Below are positions 8,311-17,181 of a stretch of 64,000 bases of DNA, piece by piece. The notes below the pieces were generated by a model that was not told the DNA's origin, did no database searches, and worked only from the letters and a program-made list of their open reading frames with translations. Within the stretch, counting starts at the first letter, position 1; each line of letters starts with the position of its first letter. Source of the stretch: an uncultured Bariatricus sp. (GTDB lineage: Bacteria; Bacillota; Clostridia; Lachnospirales; Lachnospiraceae); contig CAKRCD010000006.1 of NCBI GenBank assembly GCA_934307065.1, positions 1 through 64,000 on the forward strand, written 5' to 3'. The position numbers were made by a program, and so were the translations under genes.

Positions 8311-9930
8311 TTAATGATTTAAAAATTCCTTTGGCACATGTTTTGTCCTGTATTTAGAAGGTGAAACTCCAAACTTTTTCTTAAAAACATAACTAAAATA
8401 ATTCGCGTCCTTATACCCTACTTTTTCTGCAATTGTATAGCTTTTTTCATCTGTATTCAAAATCAATTCTGCCGCGATATTCATTCTATAATCTGTTAAA
8501 TAAGAAATAAAAGATTTACCCGTTTCTTTTTTAAACACAGAAGAAAAATATGAATTCGATACACCAAGAATCGCACATACTACATCCAATGAAATTTCAG
8601 ACTCCATATACTTTTCTTTTACAATATCCTGTGCCTCTGTTATCAGACGCATGAAAGTACTGTTTCTGGCAGTCCTTAATTTCTGATTAATCTTCATGGC
8701 AGTCTCCACCATCCACGAAGTCAATGAGCTTTTATCCATCTGAGGAACTTTTTCATAAAGATTCTGCACATCTCCAGATAACTCATGAAAATCAATCGAA
8801 TTGTTCGCACAGAATTTATAAAAACTGCTTACAATTTCCATGGTTGCAAGACTGTACTGGCCTATGGTTTCTGTATTTTTATGAAGCTTCTCAATTTCTT
8901 TTCTTACGGCTTTTTCAATTTTCTCCTGATTTCCTACACGAATTGCCCGAAACAGGTCCCGCATCCTGCTTTCTTCCGGCTGACTTAATATTTTATGCTC
9001 CTTCGGCACAATCTCTCTTATGTTAATTGCTCTTTTCGTTCCATACAACACTCTATAAGAAACTGCTTCTCTCGCACTTTCATAAGAAATATTAATATCA
9101 AGCAAATTATCACAGACAATTCCTACACCGGCAGTAACAACCGCTCCCATGCTCCGATAAGCCCATCGGCAAAATCGGTCACACTCATCCGTCGCCTGTA
9201 CAAGCTGTTCTTCCGAATCTAATCCAAAAACCAGAATGGTATCTCCCAGATAAATGAATTCCTGACACCTTCGTCTTTCTGCCAGTCTCTTTCTTATTTC
9301 CCGCTCTACTGACATCGACAATAGCAGTGAATCCATTCCATCCGGAACATGATTTTCCGAAGTATGAAACTCAACACAGCAAAAAAAAGGCCCCCTTAGA
9401 TTTACCTGATAGGCTGTCAAAAATCGCTTATAATCTTCTTCACTGACTCTTCCTTCAATTAAAGATATGAATAAATTGGACTGCAAAGCTGGCAAAGCTT
9501 CCTGAAAATAGTTCTCTAGTTTTTTAACATTTAATCTTTCTTCCTGCTCCCGATCCAATATTCGCTTAAGTTCCATCATGGTTTTTGATAGCTCAGATGC
9601 ATGAACCGGTTTGAGTATATATTCCTTGATATCCAGATGTACTGCTTCTCTGGCATGTTCAAATTTATCAGAGGCAGTACAGAGGATAATATAAATATTG
9701 GGGTACTCCTGATTCAGTTTTCTTGACAATTCCAGACCATCCATATATGGCATTTTTATATCGGTCAAAACAACATCCGGCTGTAATCTTTCCACCATTT
9801 CTAATGCTTTTACTCCATCGGCAGCATGACCTACCACATCAAATCCCAACTCATTCCAACGAATCTTGGCTTCCATCTCTTCGATGGATTCCGCTTCGTC
9901 ATCCACCAGAATTACTTTATATCGTTCCAT
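8311..9930 (-). CDS. AraC-type response regulator of the galactose operon
   Basis: Two-component response regulator of about 539 residues. The N-terminal receiver (VILVDDEAESIEEME, phosphorylatable Asp in DVVLTDIKMP, Lys in YILKPV) is followed by a long middle region and a C-terminal double helix-turn-helix of the AraC family (ILGVSNSYFSSVFKKETG and IAEKVGYKDANYFSYVFKKKFG, closing SPSKYR). This is the YesN-like layout typical of carbohydrate regulators in Clostridia. I start at the ATG at 9930 (GAGAGGGATTGCA-ATG); the longer frame to 9984 would begin inside the predicted -10 box. No partner histidine kinase is found in the window. It heads the minus-strand gal genes, so control of gal and mgl is the likely role. 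Confidence 0.9.
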   Translation of the reverse strand: MERYKVILVDDEAESIEEMEAKIRWNELGFDVVGHAADGVKALEMVERLQPDVVLTDIKMPYMDGLELSRKLNQEYPNIYIILCTASDKFEHAREAVHLDIKEYILKPVHASELSKTMMELKRILDREQEERLNVKKLENYFQEALPALQSNLFISLIEGRVSEEDYKRFLTAYQVNLRGPFFCCVEFHTSENHVPDGMDSLLLSMSVEREIRKRLAERRRCQEFIYLGDTILVFGLDSEEQLVQATDECDRFCRWAYRSMGAVVTAGVGIVCDNLLDINISYESAREAVSYRVLYGTKRAINIREIVPKEHKILSQPEESRMRDLFRAIRVGNQEKIEKAVRKEIEKLHKNTETIGQYSLATMEIVSSFYKFCANNSIDFHELSGDVQNLYEKVPQMDKSSLTSWMVETAMKINQKLRTARNSTFMRLITEAQDIVKEKYMESEISLDVVCAILGVSNSYFSSVFKKETGKSFISYLTDYRMNIAAELILNTDEKSYTIAEKVGYKDANYFSYVFKKKFGVSPSKYRTKHVPKEFLNH

Positions 9931-9982
9931 TGCAATCCCTCTCTGTATATTTCGCACATATAAATTTATTTCTGATAAAGCC

Positions 9983-10012
9983 ATTATAACAGATATCCAC
10001 CCTTAAAGCGAA
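9983..10012 (-). promoter_or_regulatory. promoter of the gal regulator operon
   Basis: Consensus -10 TATAAT (9983-9988) with an 18-bp spacer to a weak -35 (TTCGCT, 10007-10012), just after the mglC terminator. The weak -35 fits activator dependence. Transcription would begin near 9976, which rules out the upstream ATG at 9984. Confidence 0.5.
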
Positions 10013-10033
10013 TATTGTTTGTAAGAAACAATG

Positions 10034-10077
10034 CAAAAAACCGTTCCATTTATCCTTAAGACAAACAGAACGGCTTT
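10034..10077 (-). terminator. terminator after mglBAC
   Basis: Minus-strand hairpin AAGCCGTTC / GAACGGTTT with further pairing inside (TTTGTC / GATAAA, loop TTAAG) followed by a run of T. It separates the mgl transcript from the regulator/galKT operon. Confidence 0.8.
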
Positions 10078-10116
10078 CGCCTATGTAAACCTCTATTTTA
10101 TTTATTATTTTATTTA

Positions 10117-11769
10117 TTATTTTTTCTGTACATATTTCAGACAGTCAAGCGTAACAGCCGCCAGAATAATAATACCTTCGAAAATGAACTGAAGGTTTGT
10201 ATCAATACCAAGAATGGTCAGAGAATATGTCAGGGAAGTAAAAATAAGTACACCAGTTACAACACCTGAAATCTTACCAATACCACCGGTAAAGGATACT
10301 CCACCAACTACACAAGCCGCAATGGCATCCATATCCCATCCTTGTCCATAAGCTGCGCTACCAGAACCAATCATTCGGTTACATTCCAGCCATGCACCAA
10401 ATCCATAAAGAATACCTGCCAGAATAAATGCTCCCATTGTTACTTTGAAAACAGAAATTCCAGATACGGCTGCTGCTTCCGGGTTTCCGCCAACTGCATA
10501 CAGGTTCTTTCCAAAAACAGTTTTATTCCAGATGAACCATACAACAACAATCGCAGCTACTGCCCAAAGAATAATGGTTGGAAAACGTCCAATCTGAGGA
10601 ATAAAGGTATTTGGAATTTCAGAATCAATCGCACCGAAAGAAACACCCTTTGTTGCATAAGTTACAAGTCCAAAGATAATCAGCATGTTCGCCATGGTTG
10701 AAATAAATGGATGCATCTTAAATTTTGCCATAAAAAATCCTGCCACCATTGCAAATGCTGTAGTCAGAACTACACATGCAAGTAATGCCAAAAGCGCTTT
10801 TGGCACCGGAGCTATGCCTGAAAAATCAAAAATATGACCAAATACACTACCTGTATTAATTCCTTTATGCATAATAATAGTTGCTGTAACCATACCCATA
10901 CCAACCATACGCCCTACGGAAAGATCTGTACCAGTCAGTAAAATCAGACCAGCTACACCAAGCGCAAGGAACATTCGTGGTGAAGCCTGCTGGAGAATAT
11001 TCAAAATATTCGTAACAGTCAGAAGCTGTGTATTCTTTACCAGTGGTGTAATAATACAAAGTGCAATGAAAATCAGGATAATTACAATATAAAGACCATT
11101 TCTGTAAAGGAACTGTGTCAGGTTAAATGTATACTTGTAATTTTCAATACTCTGTGCCTTTTTCTGACCAAACGTAAATTTAGACATTCTTAACATATCA
11201 ATCAGATGAAACTTATGCATATATGCATCATGTCTTCTGTCTTTGATTTCCTGAAGTCTGGACTCATGTGCCATCTGTGCATCAAATAATCTATTTTTTA
11301 ATACATATTTTTCTGCTTTAATCTCCTCTGCATCTTTCAAACTGCTCATTTTTTCTTTATGCTCAGCCTGAATCTCTGCTTTTATTTTCTCATAATTGCT
11401 GTTTTCCGCCTGCTTTTCTGCCTTACAACTTTGTGCAACAACATCATAATATTCTTTCTTATAGTGCTGAGAAAGATAGTTTTCTGCATCTGCAATCAGT
11501 TTGGCAATCTGTGGTTTATTTGCGCTCTCCACACTTTTTGCCTTTTCCAGTTCTTTCTTACAGTCATCAATAATCTTGCTCTGCTGTTCTTTCGATAAAT
11601 TCTTATCCTCTTTTGCTACCGCAATATGATTTTTTAAACTATTTACTTTATCAGAGCCTTCCACACGAAGTGCGTCAATCTGCTCTTGTATTTTTTGAAC
11701 ATATTCGTCAATCGGCTTCAAAAGCTTTGCTTCGTCTTCAGCCGAAAGAATCCTATTGTTATCTGCCAT
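10117..11769 (-). CDS. mglC: galactose/methyl-galactoside ABC permease with coiled-coil extension
   Basis: Inner-membrane permease of the MglBAC sugar importer, 550 residues. The C-terminal 330 residues match the BPD_transp_2 sugar permease family with about nine to ten membrane helices (TGTDLSVGRMVGMG, YAVGGNPEAAAVSGI, VVGGVSFTGGIGKISG). E. coli MglC is about 336 residues; here residues 1-205 are an added hydrophilic, Lys/Glu-rich segment predicted by eye to be coiled-coil (repeated KAEKQAEN, KAEIQAEHKEKM). The ribosome site is GAGAGGAGTATGAAAG-ATG. The gene follows mglA by 18 bp and is followed by a terminator. The extension must be cytoplasmic if the permease topology is normal. Confidence 0.92.
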   Translation of the reverse strand: MADNNRILSAEDEAKLLKPIDEYVQKIQEQIDALRVEGSDKVNSLKNHIAVAKEDKNLSKEQQSKIIDDCKKELEKAKSVESANKPQIAKLIADAENYLSQHYKKEYYDVVAQSCKAEKQAENSNYEKIKAEIQAEHKEKMSSLKDAEEIKAEKYVLKNRLFDAQMAHESRLQEIKDRRHDAYMHKFHLIDMLRMSKFTFGQKKAQSIENYKYTFNLTQFLYRNGLYIVIILIFIALCIITPLVKNTQLLTVTNILNILQQASPRMFLALGVAGLILLTGTDLSVGRMVGMGMVTATIIMHKGINTGSVFGHIFDFSGIAPVPKALLALLACVVLTTAFAMVAGFFMAKFKMHPFISTMANMLIIFGLVTYATKGVSFGAIDSEIPNTFIPQIGRFPTIILWAVAAIVVVWFIWNKTVFGKNLYAVGGNPEAAAVSGISVFKVTMGAFILAGILYGFGAWLECNRMIGSGSAAYGQGWDMDAIAACVVGGVSFTGGIGKISGVVTGVLIFTSLTYSLTILGIDTNLQFIFEGIIILAAVTLDCLKYVQKK

Positions 11770-11787
11770 CTTTCATACTCCTCTCTG

Positions 11788-13296
11788 TTACAAATACTTC
11801 GCACTAAGTCTCAACAATTCTTCCTGATCGGTATCCTTTGTATTTACAATTCCCGCAAGCCGGCCATTTGACATAACACCAATGCGGTTTGTAATTCCAA
11901 GAATTTCAGGCATTTCAGAAGAAACAACAATAATTGTTTTTCCTTGTTTTGCCATATTGATGATCAACTCATAAATCTCATACTTTGCACCAACATCAAT
12001 TCCTCGTGTCGGATCATCCATCATAAATACACTTGGAGAACGCTCCAGCCATTTTCCAAAGATAACTTTCTGTTGATTTCCGCCGGAAAGACTGGAAATC
12101 ATATCATCCGGTCCCATACACTTTGTATGCATGATTCTGATTTTTTCTGCTGTTGCGCACACCATTTCATCATTGGACAACGCTATTCCATGTATGTAAT
12201 GGCTCATATTGGCAATCGTAGTATTAAACGTAATATCCCCTTTCAGGAACAAACCATTTGCTTTTCTTTCTTCTGTAATAAGTGCAAAGCCATGATCCAT
12301 TGCATCCTTAGGTGAAGAAAAGTTCATAACTTTTCCGTTATATATTACATTACCTTCTGCTCTGGTACGCATTCCAAATATCGTTTCCAAAAGTTCTGTA
12401 CGTCCGGCACCAACCAGACCATAGAATCCGAAAATTTCACCTTTTCGAATATCAAAAGAAATATTCTGAAGCTTCGGTGCATATTTTGTTGAAAGATTTT
12501 GTACAGAGAGAATTTTTTCTCCTGGCTCATTATCTACTGGCGGGAATCTGTTATCCAAAGAACGTCCAACCATAGCTGAAATCAATTCGTTCATGCTGGT
12601 ATCCTTGCTTTCCTTTGTCATAACCAGACTTCCATCTCTGAGTACTGATATTTCATCACAAATCTCAAGAATTTCATCCATCTTATGTGATATATAAATA
12701 AGGGAAATTCCCTGCGCCTTCAACTGACGCATCATTTTGAAAAGTTTTTCTACTTCTGGCGCTGTAAGTGATGATGTAGGCTCATCCAATACAATGACCT
12801 TAGAATGGTAAGATATTGCTTTCGCAATCTCACACATCTGCCTCTGTGACACAGACATTTTCTTCATTGGTTGCGTCAGATTCACTGTAATTCCAAGCTG
12901 CCGAAATAAATTCGCAGTTTCCTTTTTCATTCTTCCTTCATCGACCATTCCCAACGAATTTTTAGGATATCGTCCAAGGAATAAATTATCCACAACGCTT
13001 CTTTCAAGGCACTGGTTTAATTCCTGATGAACCATTGCCACACCATTTTCCAGTGCATCTTTCGGTCCCGAGAAATCAACTTCTCTACCGTCTAATATAA
13101 TCGTCCCCTCATCTTTCTGATAAGTTCCGAAGAGACATTTCATCATTGTCGATTTTCCGGCGCCGTTCTCACCCATAAGCCCCATAATGGTTCCGGGTTT
13201 GACATTCATGCTAATATGTTTCAGAACTTTATTCCTGCCGAATGACTTACTCATGCCATTAATCGATAAGATGTATTTATTCTTCTCCTCTGCCAT
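11788..13296 (-). CDS. mglA: galactose/methyl-galactoside ABC ATPase
   Basis: Energy-coupling ATPase of the sugar importer, 502 residues with two nucleotide-binding domains, as in MglA/RbsA. The first has Walker A GENGAGKSTMMK, signature SVSQRQMCE and Walker B VIVLDEPTSSL; the second has a degenerate Walker A (GLVGAGRTELLE), LSGGNQQKVIFGKWL and VFMMDDPTRGIDVG. Degeneration of one site is usual in this family. It lies between mglB (87 bp) and mglC (18 bp). Confidence 0.95.
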   Translation of the reverse strand: MAEEKNKYILSINGMSKSFGRNKVLKHISMNVKPGTIMGLMGENGAGKSTMMKCLFGTYQKDEGTIILDGREVDFSGPKDALENGVAMVHQELNQCLERSVVDNLFLGRYPKNSLGMVDEGRMKKETANLFRQLGITVNLTQPMKKMSVSQRQMCEIAKAISYHSKVIVLDEPTSSLTAPEVEKLFKMMRQLKAQGISLIYISHKMDEILEICDEISVLRDGSLVMTKESKDTSMNELISAMVGRSLDNRFPPVDNEPGEKILSVQNLSTKYAPKLQNISFDIRKGEIFGFYGLVGAGRTELLETIFGMRTRAEGNVIYNGKVMNFSSPKDAMDHGFALITEERKANGLFLKGDITFNTTIANMSHYIHGIALSNDEMVCATAEKIRIMHTKCMGPDDMISSLSGGNQQKVIFGKWLERSPSVFMMDDPTRGIDVGAKYEIYELIINMAKQGKTIIVVSSEMPEILGITNRIGVMSNGRLAGIVNTKDTDQEELLRLSAKYL

Positions 13297-13383
13297 AGCC
13301 CTGCTTCCTTTTCTAAGCGAAAGAAGGGTATCAAAACTGACACCCCTCTGTGTTTCACCAATTTAATATTTTTAACTAATCTC

Positions 13384-14649
13384 TTATTTTGAGAGAAGTG
13401 ATGTATATGCAGCTGCATTATCTGTCTTAACCATGTTAATTGCAAATGCATCATACTCGCTTGGATTTCCAAGACGGTTTGTAATGTTAGACTCTGTCTG
13501 TCCATCTCCACCGATATAATCTACATTCAGATTCAAAAGATCATCATAAGCCTCAAGAAGTGGCTGATATGTAGAGCTCAGGAAGTTGTCTGACGCATTA
13601 TAAATGTTCAGCCAAACTTTCTTAGATGGGCTCTTTTCAGAATCAAGCTGATTAGATACTTTACCATAAATCTTGGTTGAATCTGTAAAGTCTTTGTAGT
13701 TATCTGCTGTTACAGCAATGTTTAATGCATAATAAGAGCGGTCCTCTGCGCTATATCTGTAATCTTCACCTTCTGTTAAGCAGTTACCAGCTTCATCTGC
13801 TGTACCGATACCAGTATCAATATCTACTCCGTCAAGTGAGTTACGAAGAACTCTTAATGTCAGGTAAGCCTGAACATCTGCATGCTGTGAAATTGTTCCG
13901 CCATATCCTTCAGCGATTGCTGCTACTGCATCACTGTTTGCATCATATCCAAATGTAGGAACTTTCTTATCTTTTGCCCATGCGTTGAACATTGACATTC
14001 CCATACCATCGTTATTTGAAACAACAATGTCAATCTGATCGCCGAAAGAAGCTGTCCATGTTCCGATTGCATTACCTGCTGTAGCTGCATCCCATGTTGC
14101 TCCTGCTGAGTTTTTCATTTCCTGAGAAGCAAGTTCACGGATTGTATATTTCTTTCCATTTACTTCGATTTCTGCATCCTGAACAACTTTAGAACTTCCG
14201 TCTACGTTAGTTCCTGCTGGAGATGATTCAATATTTCCGTTTTCCTCGACACCTGTTCCAAGAGCCGAACGAACACCGCGTGTACGAGCAATAGAATCAT
14301 TGTGTCCGATATCACCGATTGCAAGTACATATCCGATAACTCCATCCCCGTTTCTATCAATCTTATCTGCATTTGCTTTGATGTAATCTACAACCATCTG
14401 TCCCTGTAATTCAGCACCCTGGTTTGCATCAAATCCTACATAATAAGTATCCTTGTTAAAATTCAAGGCATCCTGATCCAATTCCCCTGTCGAACTGTTT
14501 GATGGCTGACGGTTGAACCAGCAAAGAGGTTTGTCCTTGTTTGCTGCTCCACTGTCGGATGAACCGCCAGATGAACTTCCACCACATCCTGCTAATGATA
14601 ACGCAAGTGTTGCTGCCATCATTGTTGCCAATACTTTTCTTGTCTTCAT
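13384..14649 (-). CDS. mglB: galactose/glucose-binding lipoprotein
   Basis: Solute receptor of the MglBAC importer, 421 residues, anchored as a lipoprotein (signal peptide ending SLAGC, then a Gly/Ser linker). It has the type I periplasmic-binding fold marks: GFDANQGAELQGQMV, VSNNDGMGMSMFNAW, and a Ca-binding loop of EF-hand form (DRNGDGVIGYV) similar in kind to the one in E. coli MglB. It is longer than E. coli MglB (332) through insertions. First gene of the mgl transcript, with a strong GGGAGG ribosome site; the 190-bp upstream gap holds AT-rich promoter DNA without a clear consensus pair. Confidence 0.93.
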   Translation of the reverse strand: MKTRKVLATMMAATLALSLAGCGGSSSGGSSDSGAANKDKPLCWFNRQPSNSSTGELDQDALNFNKDTYYVGFDANQGAELQGQMVVDYIKANADKIDRNGDGVIGYVLAIGDIGHNDSIARTRGVRSALGTGVEENGNIESSPAGTNVDGSSKVVQDAEIEVNGKKYTIRELASQEMKNSAGATWDAATAGNAIGTWTASFGDQIDIVVSNNDGMGMSMFNAWAKDKKVPTFGYDANSDAVAAIAEGYGGTISQHADVQAYLTLRVLRNSLDGVDIDTGIGTADEAGNCLTEGEDYRYSAEDRSYYALNIAVTADNYKDFTDSTKIYGKVSNQLDSEKSPSKKVWLNIYNASDNFLSSTYQPLLEAYDDLLNLNVDYIGGDGQTESNITNRLGNPSEYDAFAINMVKTDNAAAYTSLLSK

Positions 14650-14839
14650 TTTCTATTCCTCCCATTTGTTCATTTTGCACCGAAATGCACATGACTTAAA
14701 AGCTAATTCCATTATAATTACCTATATCTGCCGAGGACATAGAATATTTTTGGATTAACTATCAAAATTTTAAGGTCAAGTTGAAAATTTTTATATATTT
14801 TACATAATACGTCGAATTGCGACACAGCTAATATTTATT

Positions 14840-15226
14840 CTACTTCTCCAATTCTTTGTCTTTCTCTGCTGTTACTTTTGCTGCAGAATACGAAGTTCCA
14901 TCCCCCGTCTTTGTATTCCCGCTGAGTGTTTTGATTGTCACGTTCTCATACATATTACTTATCAATGGAACCAACTTTACTTCCGGTGCATTTTCCAGAA
15001 TGATAGAAGCAACAGCCGTTCCATGTCCATATGTATCCTCCGTATCCAGTTCTGGATTCACATAATTCTTTCCTTCTAAAATAGCTTCGGATGGAATTGC
15101 CCTTGTGGAAATCCCTGTATCTATAATTGCAATTTTTACAGGACTTTGTTCTTTTGTTTCTGTGCAGCCAATAACTACTGTCATCAGCAAAATAAATAAT
15201 ATCAACCAAATTTCTTTTTTTCTCAT
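14840..15226 (-). pseudogene. subtilisin-like (S8) protease remnant with internal deletion
   Basis: A 128-residue open frame starting MRKKEIWL with a lipoprotein-like signal (VVIGC). It keeps the catalytic Asp motif (IAIIDTGIS), the His motif (YGHGTAVASI) and the Ser motif (GDGTSYSAAKVTA), but the roughly 130 residues that should separate His from Ser, including the oxyanion Asn, are missing: APEVKLVPLI joins directly to a segment ending in the Ser motif. The frame itself is intact, so an in-frame deletion is likely. The shortened protein cannot form a normal subtilase fold. It lies in a 1.6-kb stretch of broken genes. Confidence 0.75.
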
Positions 15227-15274
15227 AATTTCATTATAACGGTGGTGCAGTTTCATTTTTTCTTTTTCATTTTA

Positions 15275-15303
15275 ATACCACCAGCTAGATTGGCTGGTGG
15301 TAT
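15275..15303. repeat. perfect 11-bp inverted repeat between two broken genes
   Basis: ATACCACCAGC and its exact complement flank a 7-base loop (TAGATTG). It stands just after the stop of the surface-protein remnant on the minus strand, so it may be that gene's terminator, but the following T run is weak. Confidence 0.6.
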
Positions 15304-15314
15304 CTCGCTAATTC

Positions 15315-15700
15315 TTATTGATTTCCAATAATATCTTTTACTGTTCCTGTTACTGGTTTCAGGTTTTTAATTGCATTATTTACATCCGGTGTTACTTCAA
15401 AATCTTCTGTTAAAGTAACGGTAAATGTAAGTGCGTTTGTTCCTGTTCCGGCAACATAGGTTACATCTTTCATAGGAATACCTGATAATAACGGTTTTGT
15501 CCTCCAATCTGCGAATATGCCGCAATATCTTCTGCTGTATACGGACCCCATTCTTCAATGGTAAATGTCTTCTCCATATCATTTTGTCCGAAGGTCAGGT
15601 ACACGTTTTCTCCACCGGCATGTTTAAAATGATACTTATCTCCTGCAATATCAATATCAACCGTAGAACCATAGGCAGCCTGCTTTATACGGGTGGTGCA
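15315..15700 (-). pseudogene. C-terminal remnant of a secreted/surface protein
   Basis: Reading the minus strand from about 15700 gives a coding-like stretch (GSTVDIDIAGDKYHFKHAGG, VYLTFGQNDMEKTFTIEEWG, PYTAEDIAAYSQIGG) that stops after QVFL; one base of shift near 15485 continues it as GIPMKDVTYVAGTG..LTFTVTLTEDFEV..NNAIKNLKPVTG to a stop at 15315. The Thr/Val-rich beta pattern suggests a cell-surface repeat domain, family not recognised. It has no start of its own: upstream sequence switches to a kinase remnant on the other strand near 15700. Confidence 0.6.
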
Positions 15701-16426
15701 CTTGTTGTCGATTTTCTTGACAGTTTCCTTGTATGTCTTTACTTTATTCTCTCTATTCTCACAATTGATATTTCCGGTCAGAGAAATAAGGTAGCGCAGG
15801 AAAATCTGTTACTGACTACGGTAACTTCTCAGGCAAAAATGGAAATTCCCCAGTTATCACAACTGCAAAAACAGACTGCCATTTACCGTCATGACTTAAA
15901 GCATCATATGAATTTTCTTGAAAATTGTATTGAACAGAATAAAACGGACGAAGCGCTTCATTATATTCATGAAATCTGTACAAACCTTACCCATACCACA
16001 GGAACAAAATACTGTGAAAATGAAACATTGAATCTTATTTTGTCTTCTTACGCTGACAATGCAAAAGCATCCGAAATTCCAATTACGATTTCCGTAACGG
16101 CAACGGATTTCTCCCGTTTCCAGATTACGGATCTTTGTAGTCTTCTTTCGAATGCTTTGGATAATGCTATCCGTGCATGTTCACAGATTCCATACACGGA
16201 AGGCCGCTATATTCACTTAAAGGTATATGAAAAAAATGAACAGTTATGTATCAACCTTGCAAACAGCTATGGAGAACAGCCCGTCTTTGAAAACAATATC
16301 CCGATTTCTCAAAGAAGCGGTCACGGATACGGTGTACAAAGTATCATCTCCGTTATAGACAAATATCAGGGTATTTATGGATTCTTCGCCGAAAACGGAG
16401 AATTCCGGTTTCAGGCGAGTCTGTAA
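15700..16426 (+). pseudogene. AgrC-type (GHKL) sensor kinase, N-terminus missing
   Basis: The plus-strand frame gives about 240 residues of the end of a quorum-sensing type histidine kinase: one membrane helix (FLVCLYFILSILTI), coiled linker, the phospho-acceptor box YRHDLKHHMNFL, an N box (LLSNALDNAIRAC) and a glycine-rich box HGYGVQSI. AgrC-like kinases have about 200 further residues with five or more membrane helices in front; here the preceding DNA is the antisense of a surface-protein fragment, so the gene is cut at a recombination junction near 15700. The frame is open back to 15497 but those residues are not kinase-like. No response regulator or peptide gene is adjacent. Confidence 0.7.
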
Positions 16427-16469
16427 CGAACCCATAGTATGATTTCTATGCCTTCCTTATTATTACTTA

Positions 16470-17102
16470 TTACTTAGAAGGCAGACATTTCCCATCATAG
16501 ACACAGGTTGGTTCTTTACCGGAAACCATGGTAACCATGTAGCCGTTTTTTGCAAAATTAAGTGCCACAACTCTGCCATCAATGGTATGAAATATCTGAA
16601 TAATTACATCCTTCGAGCCTGATGGCTTAGATCCCAGATAATTACTAGGTGTAGTATTCCCATCCGGGATCTTGCCACTGCCAAATGTATAGCGTGGATT
16701 GGCATTTTTATATGCACTGTCTAAATACAGAAGCACCTGCCAGGCAACTCTTCTACTAGATGTACCAGCTTCTGTAGAATCCTTTGGATTTTTTTGTAAC
16801 GCACCTAATGCTCCGTTCGATATTCTGCCTAGTTGTTTCATTGTCTTACCATCAATTGTAGATGTAAATTTACACGATTCTGAAAAACTGTCCGGATATA
16901 AAGCATAACACTCTGACAAAGCAGCCTGAGATGCAGTCCAGACTTCCTTTGCTTCCGATATCACAACTTGTTTTTTACTCTTCTCTATATATCCCACCAG
17001 AGACGGAATAATGAATGCTGCAAGAACTGCGAGTATCACTAGTACCACAATAAGCTCTACCAATGTAAAGCCTCGATTATTTGTATCATTTTTTTGTCTC
17101 AT
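16470..17102 (-). CDS. type IV prepilin-like protein
   Basis: Secreted pilin/pseudopilin of about 210 residues. A short basic leader ends at Gly and is followed by the class III signal RG-FTLVELIVVLVILAVLA, with Glu at position 5 of the mature protein and a hydrophobic helix; the rest is polar, with Cys pairs near the C-terminus (TCVYDGKC). I start at the ATG at 17102, which has AAGGAGAAAA in front; the open frame continues to 17135 without a ribosome site. No prepilin peptidase, assembly ATPase or other pilin lies in the window, so it is an orphan that would need machinery elsewhere. Confidence 0.85.
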   Translation of the reverse strand: MRQKNDTNNRGFTLVELIVVLVILAVLAAFIIPSLVGYIEKSKKQVVISEAKEVWTASQAALSECYALYPDSFSESCKFTSTIDGKTMKQLGRISNGALGALQKNPKDSTEAGTSSRRVAWQVLLYLDSAYKNANPRYTFGSGKIPDGNTTPSNYLGSKPSGSKDVIIQIFHTIDGRVVALNFAKNGYMVTMVSGKEPTCVYDGKCLPSK

Positions 17103-17181
17103 TTTTCTCCTTAATAACGTATCATTAAATTTCATTTTATTGTTTTATGATACCCCCTATATATGAACAGGTCAAGTAAAA

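Noticed and set aside
10083..10125. TTTATTATTTTATTTATTATT tract as a tandem repeat element
   Set aside because: It is ordinary AT-rich trailer between mglC and its terminator; the repeat is imperfect and very short.
15497..15700. The first 68 codons of the plus-strand frame leading into the kinase remnant
   Set aside because: They are the antisense of a coding-like surface-protein fragment and have no ribosome site; only the part after about 15700 is kinase-like.
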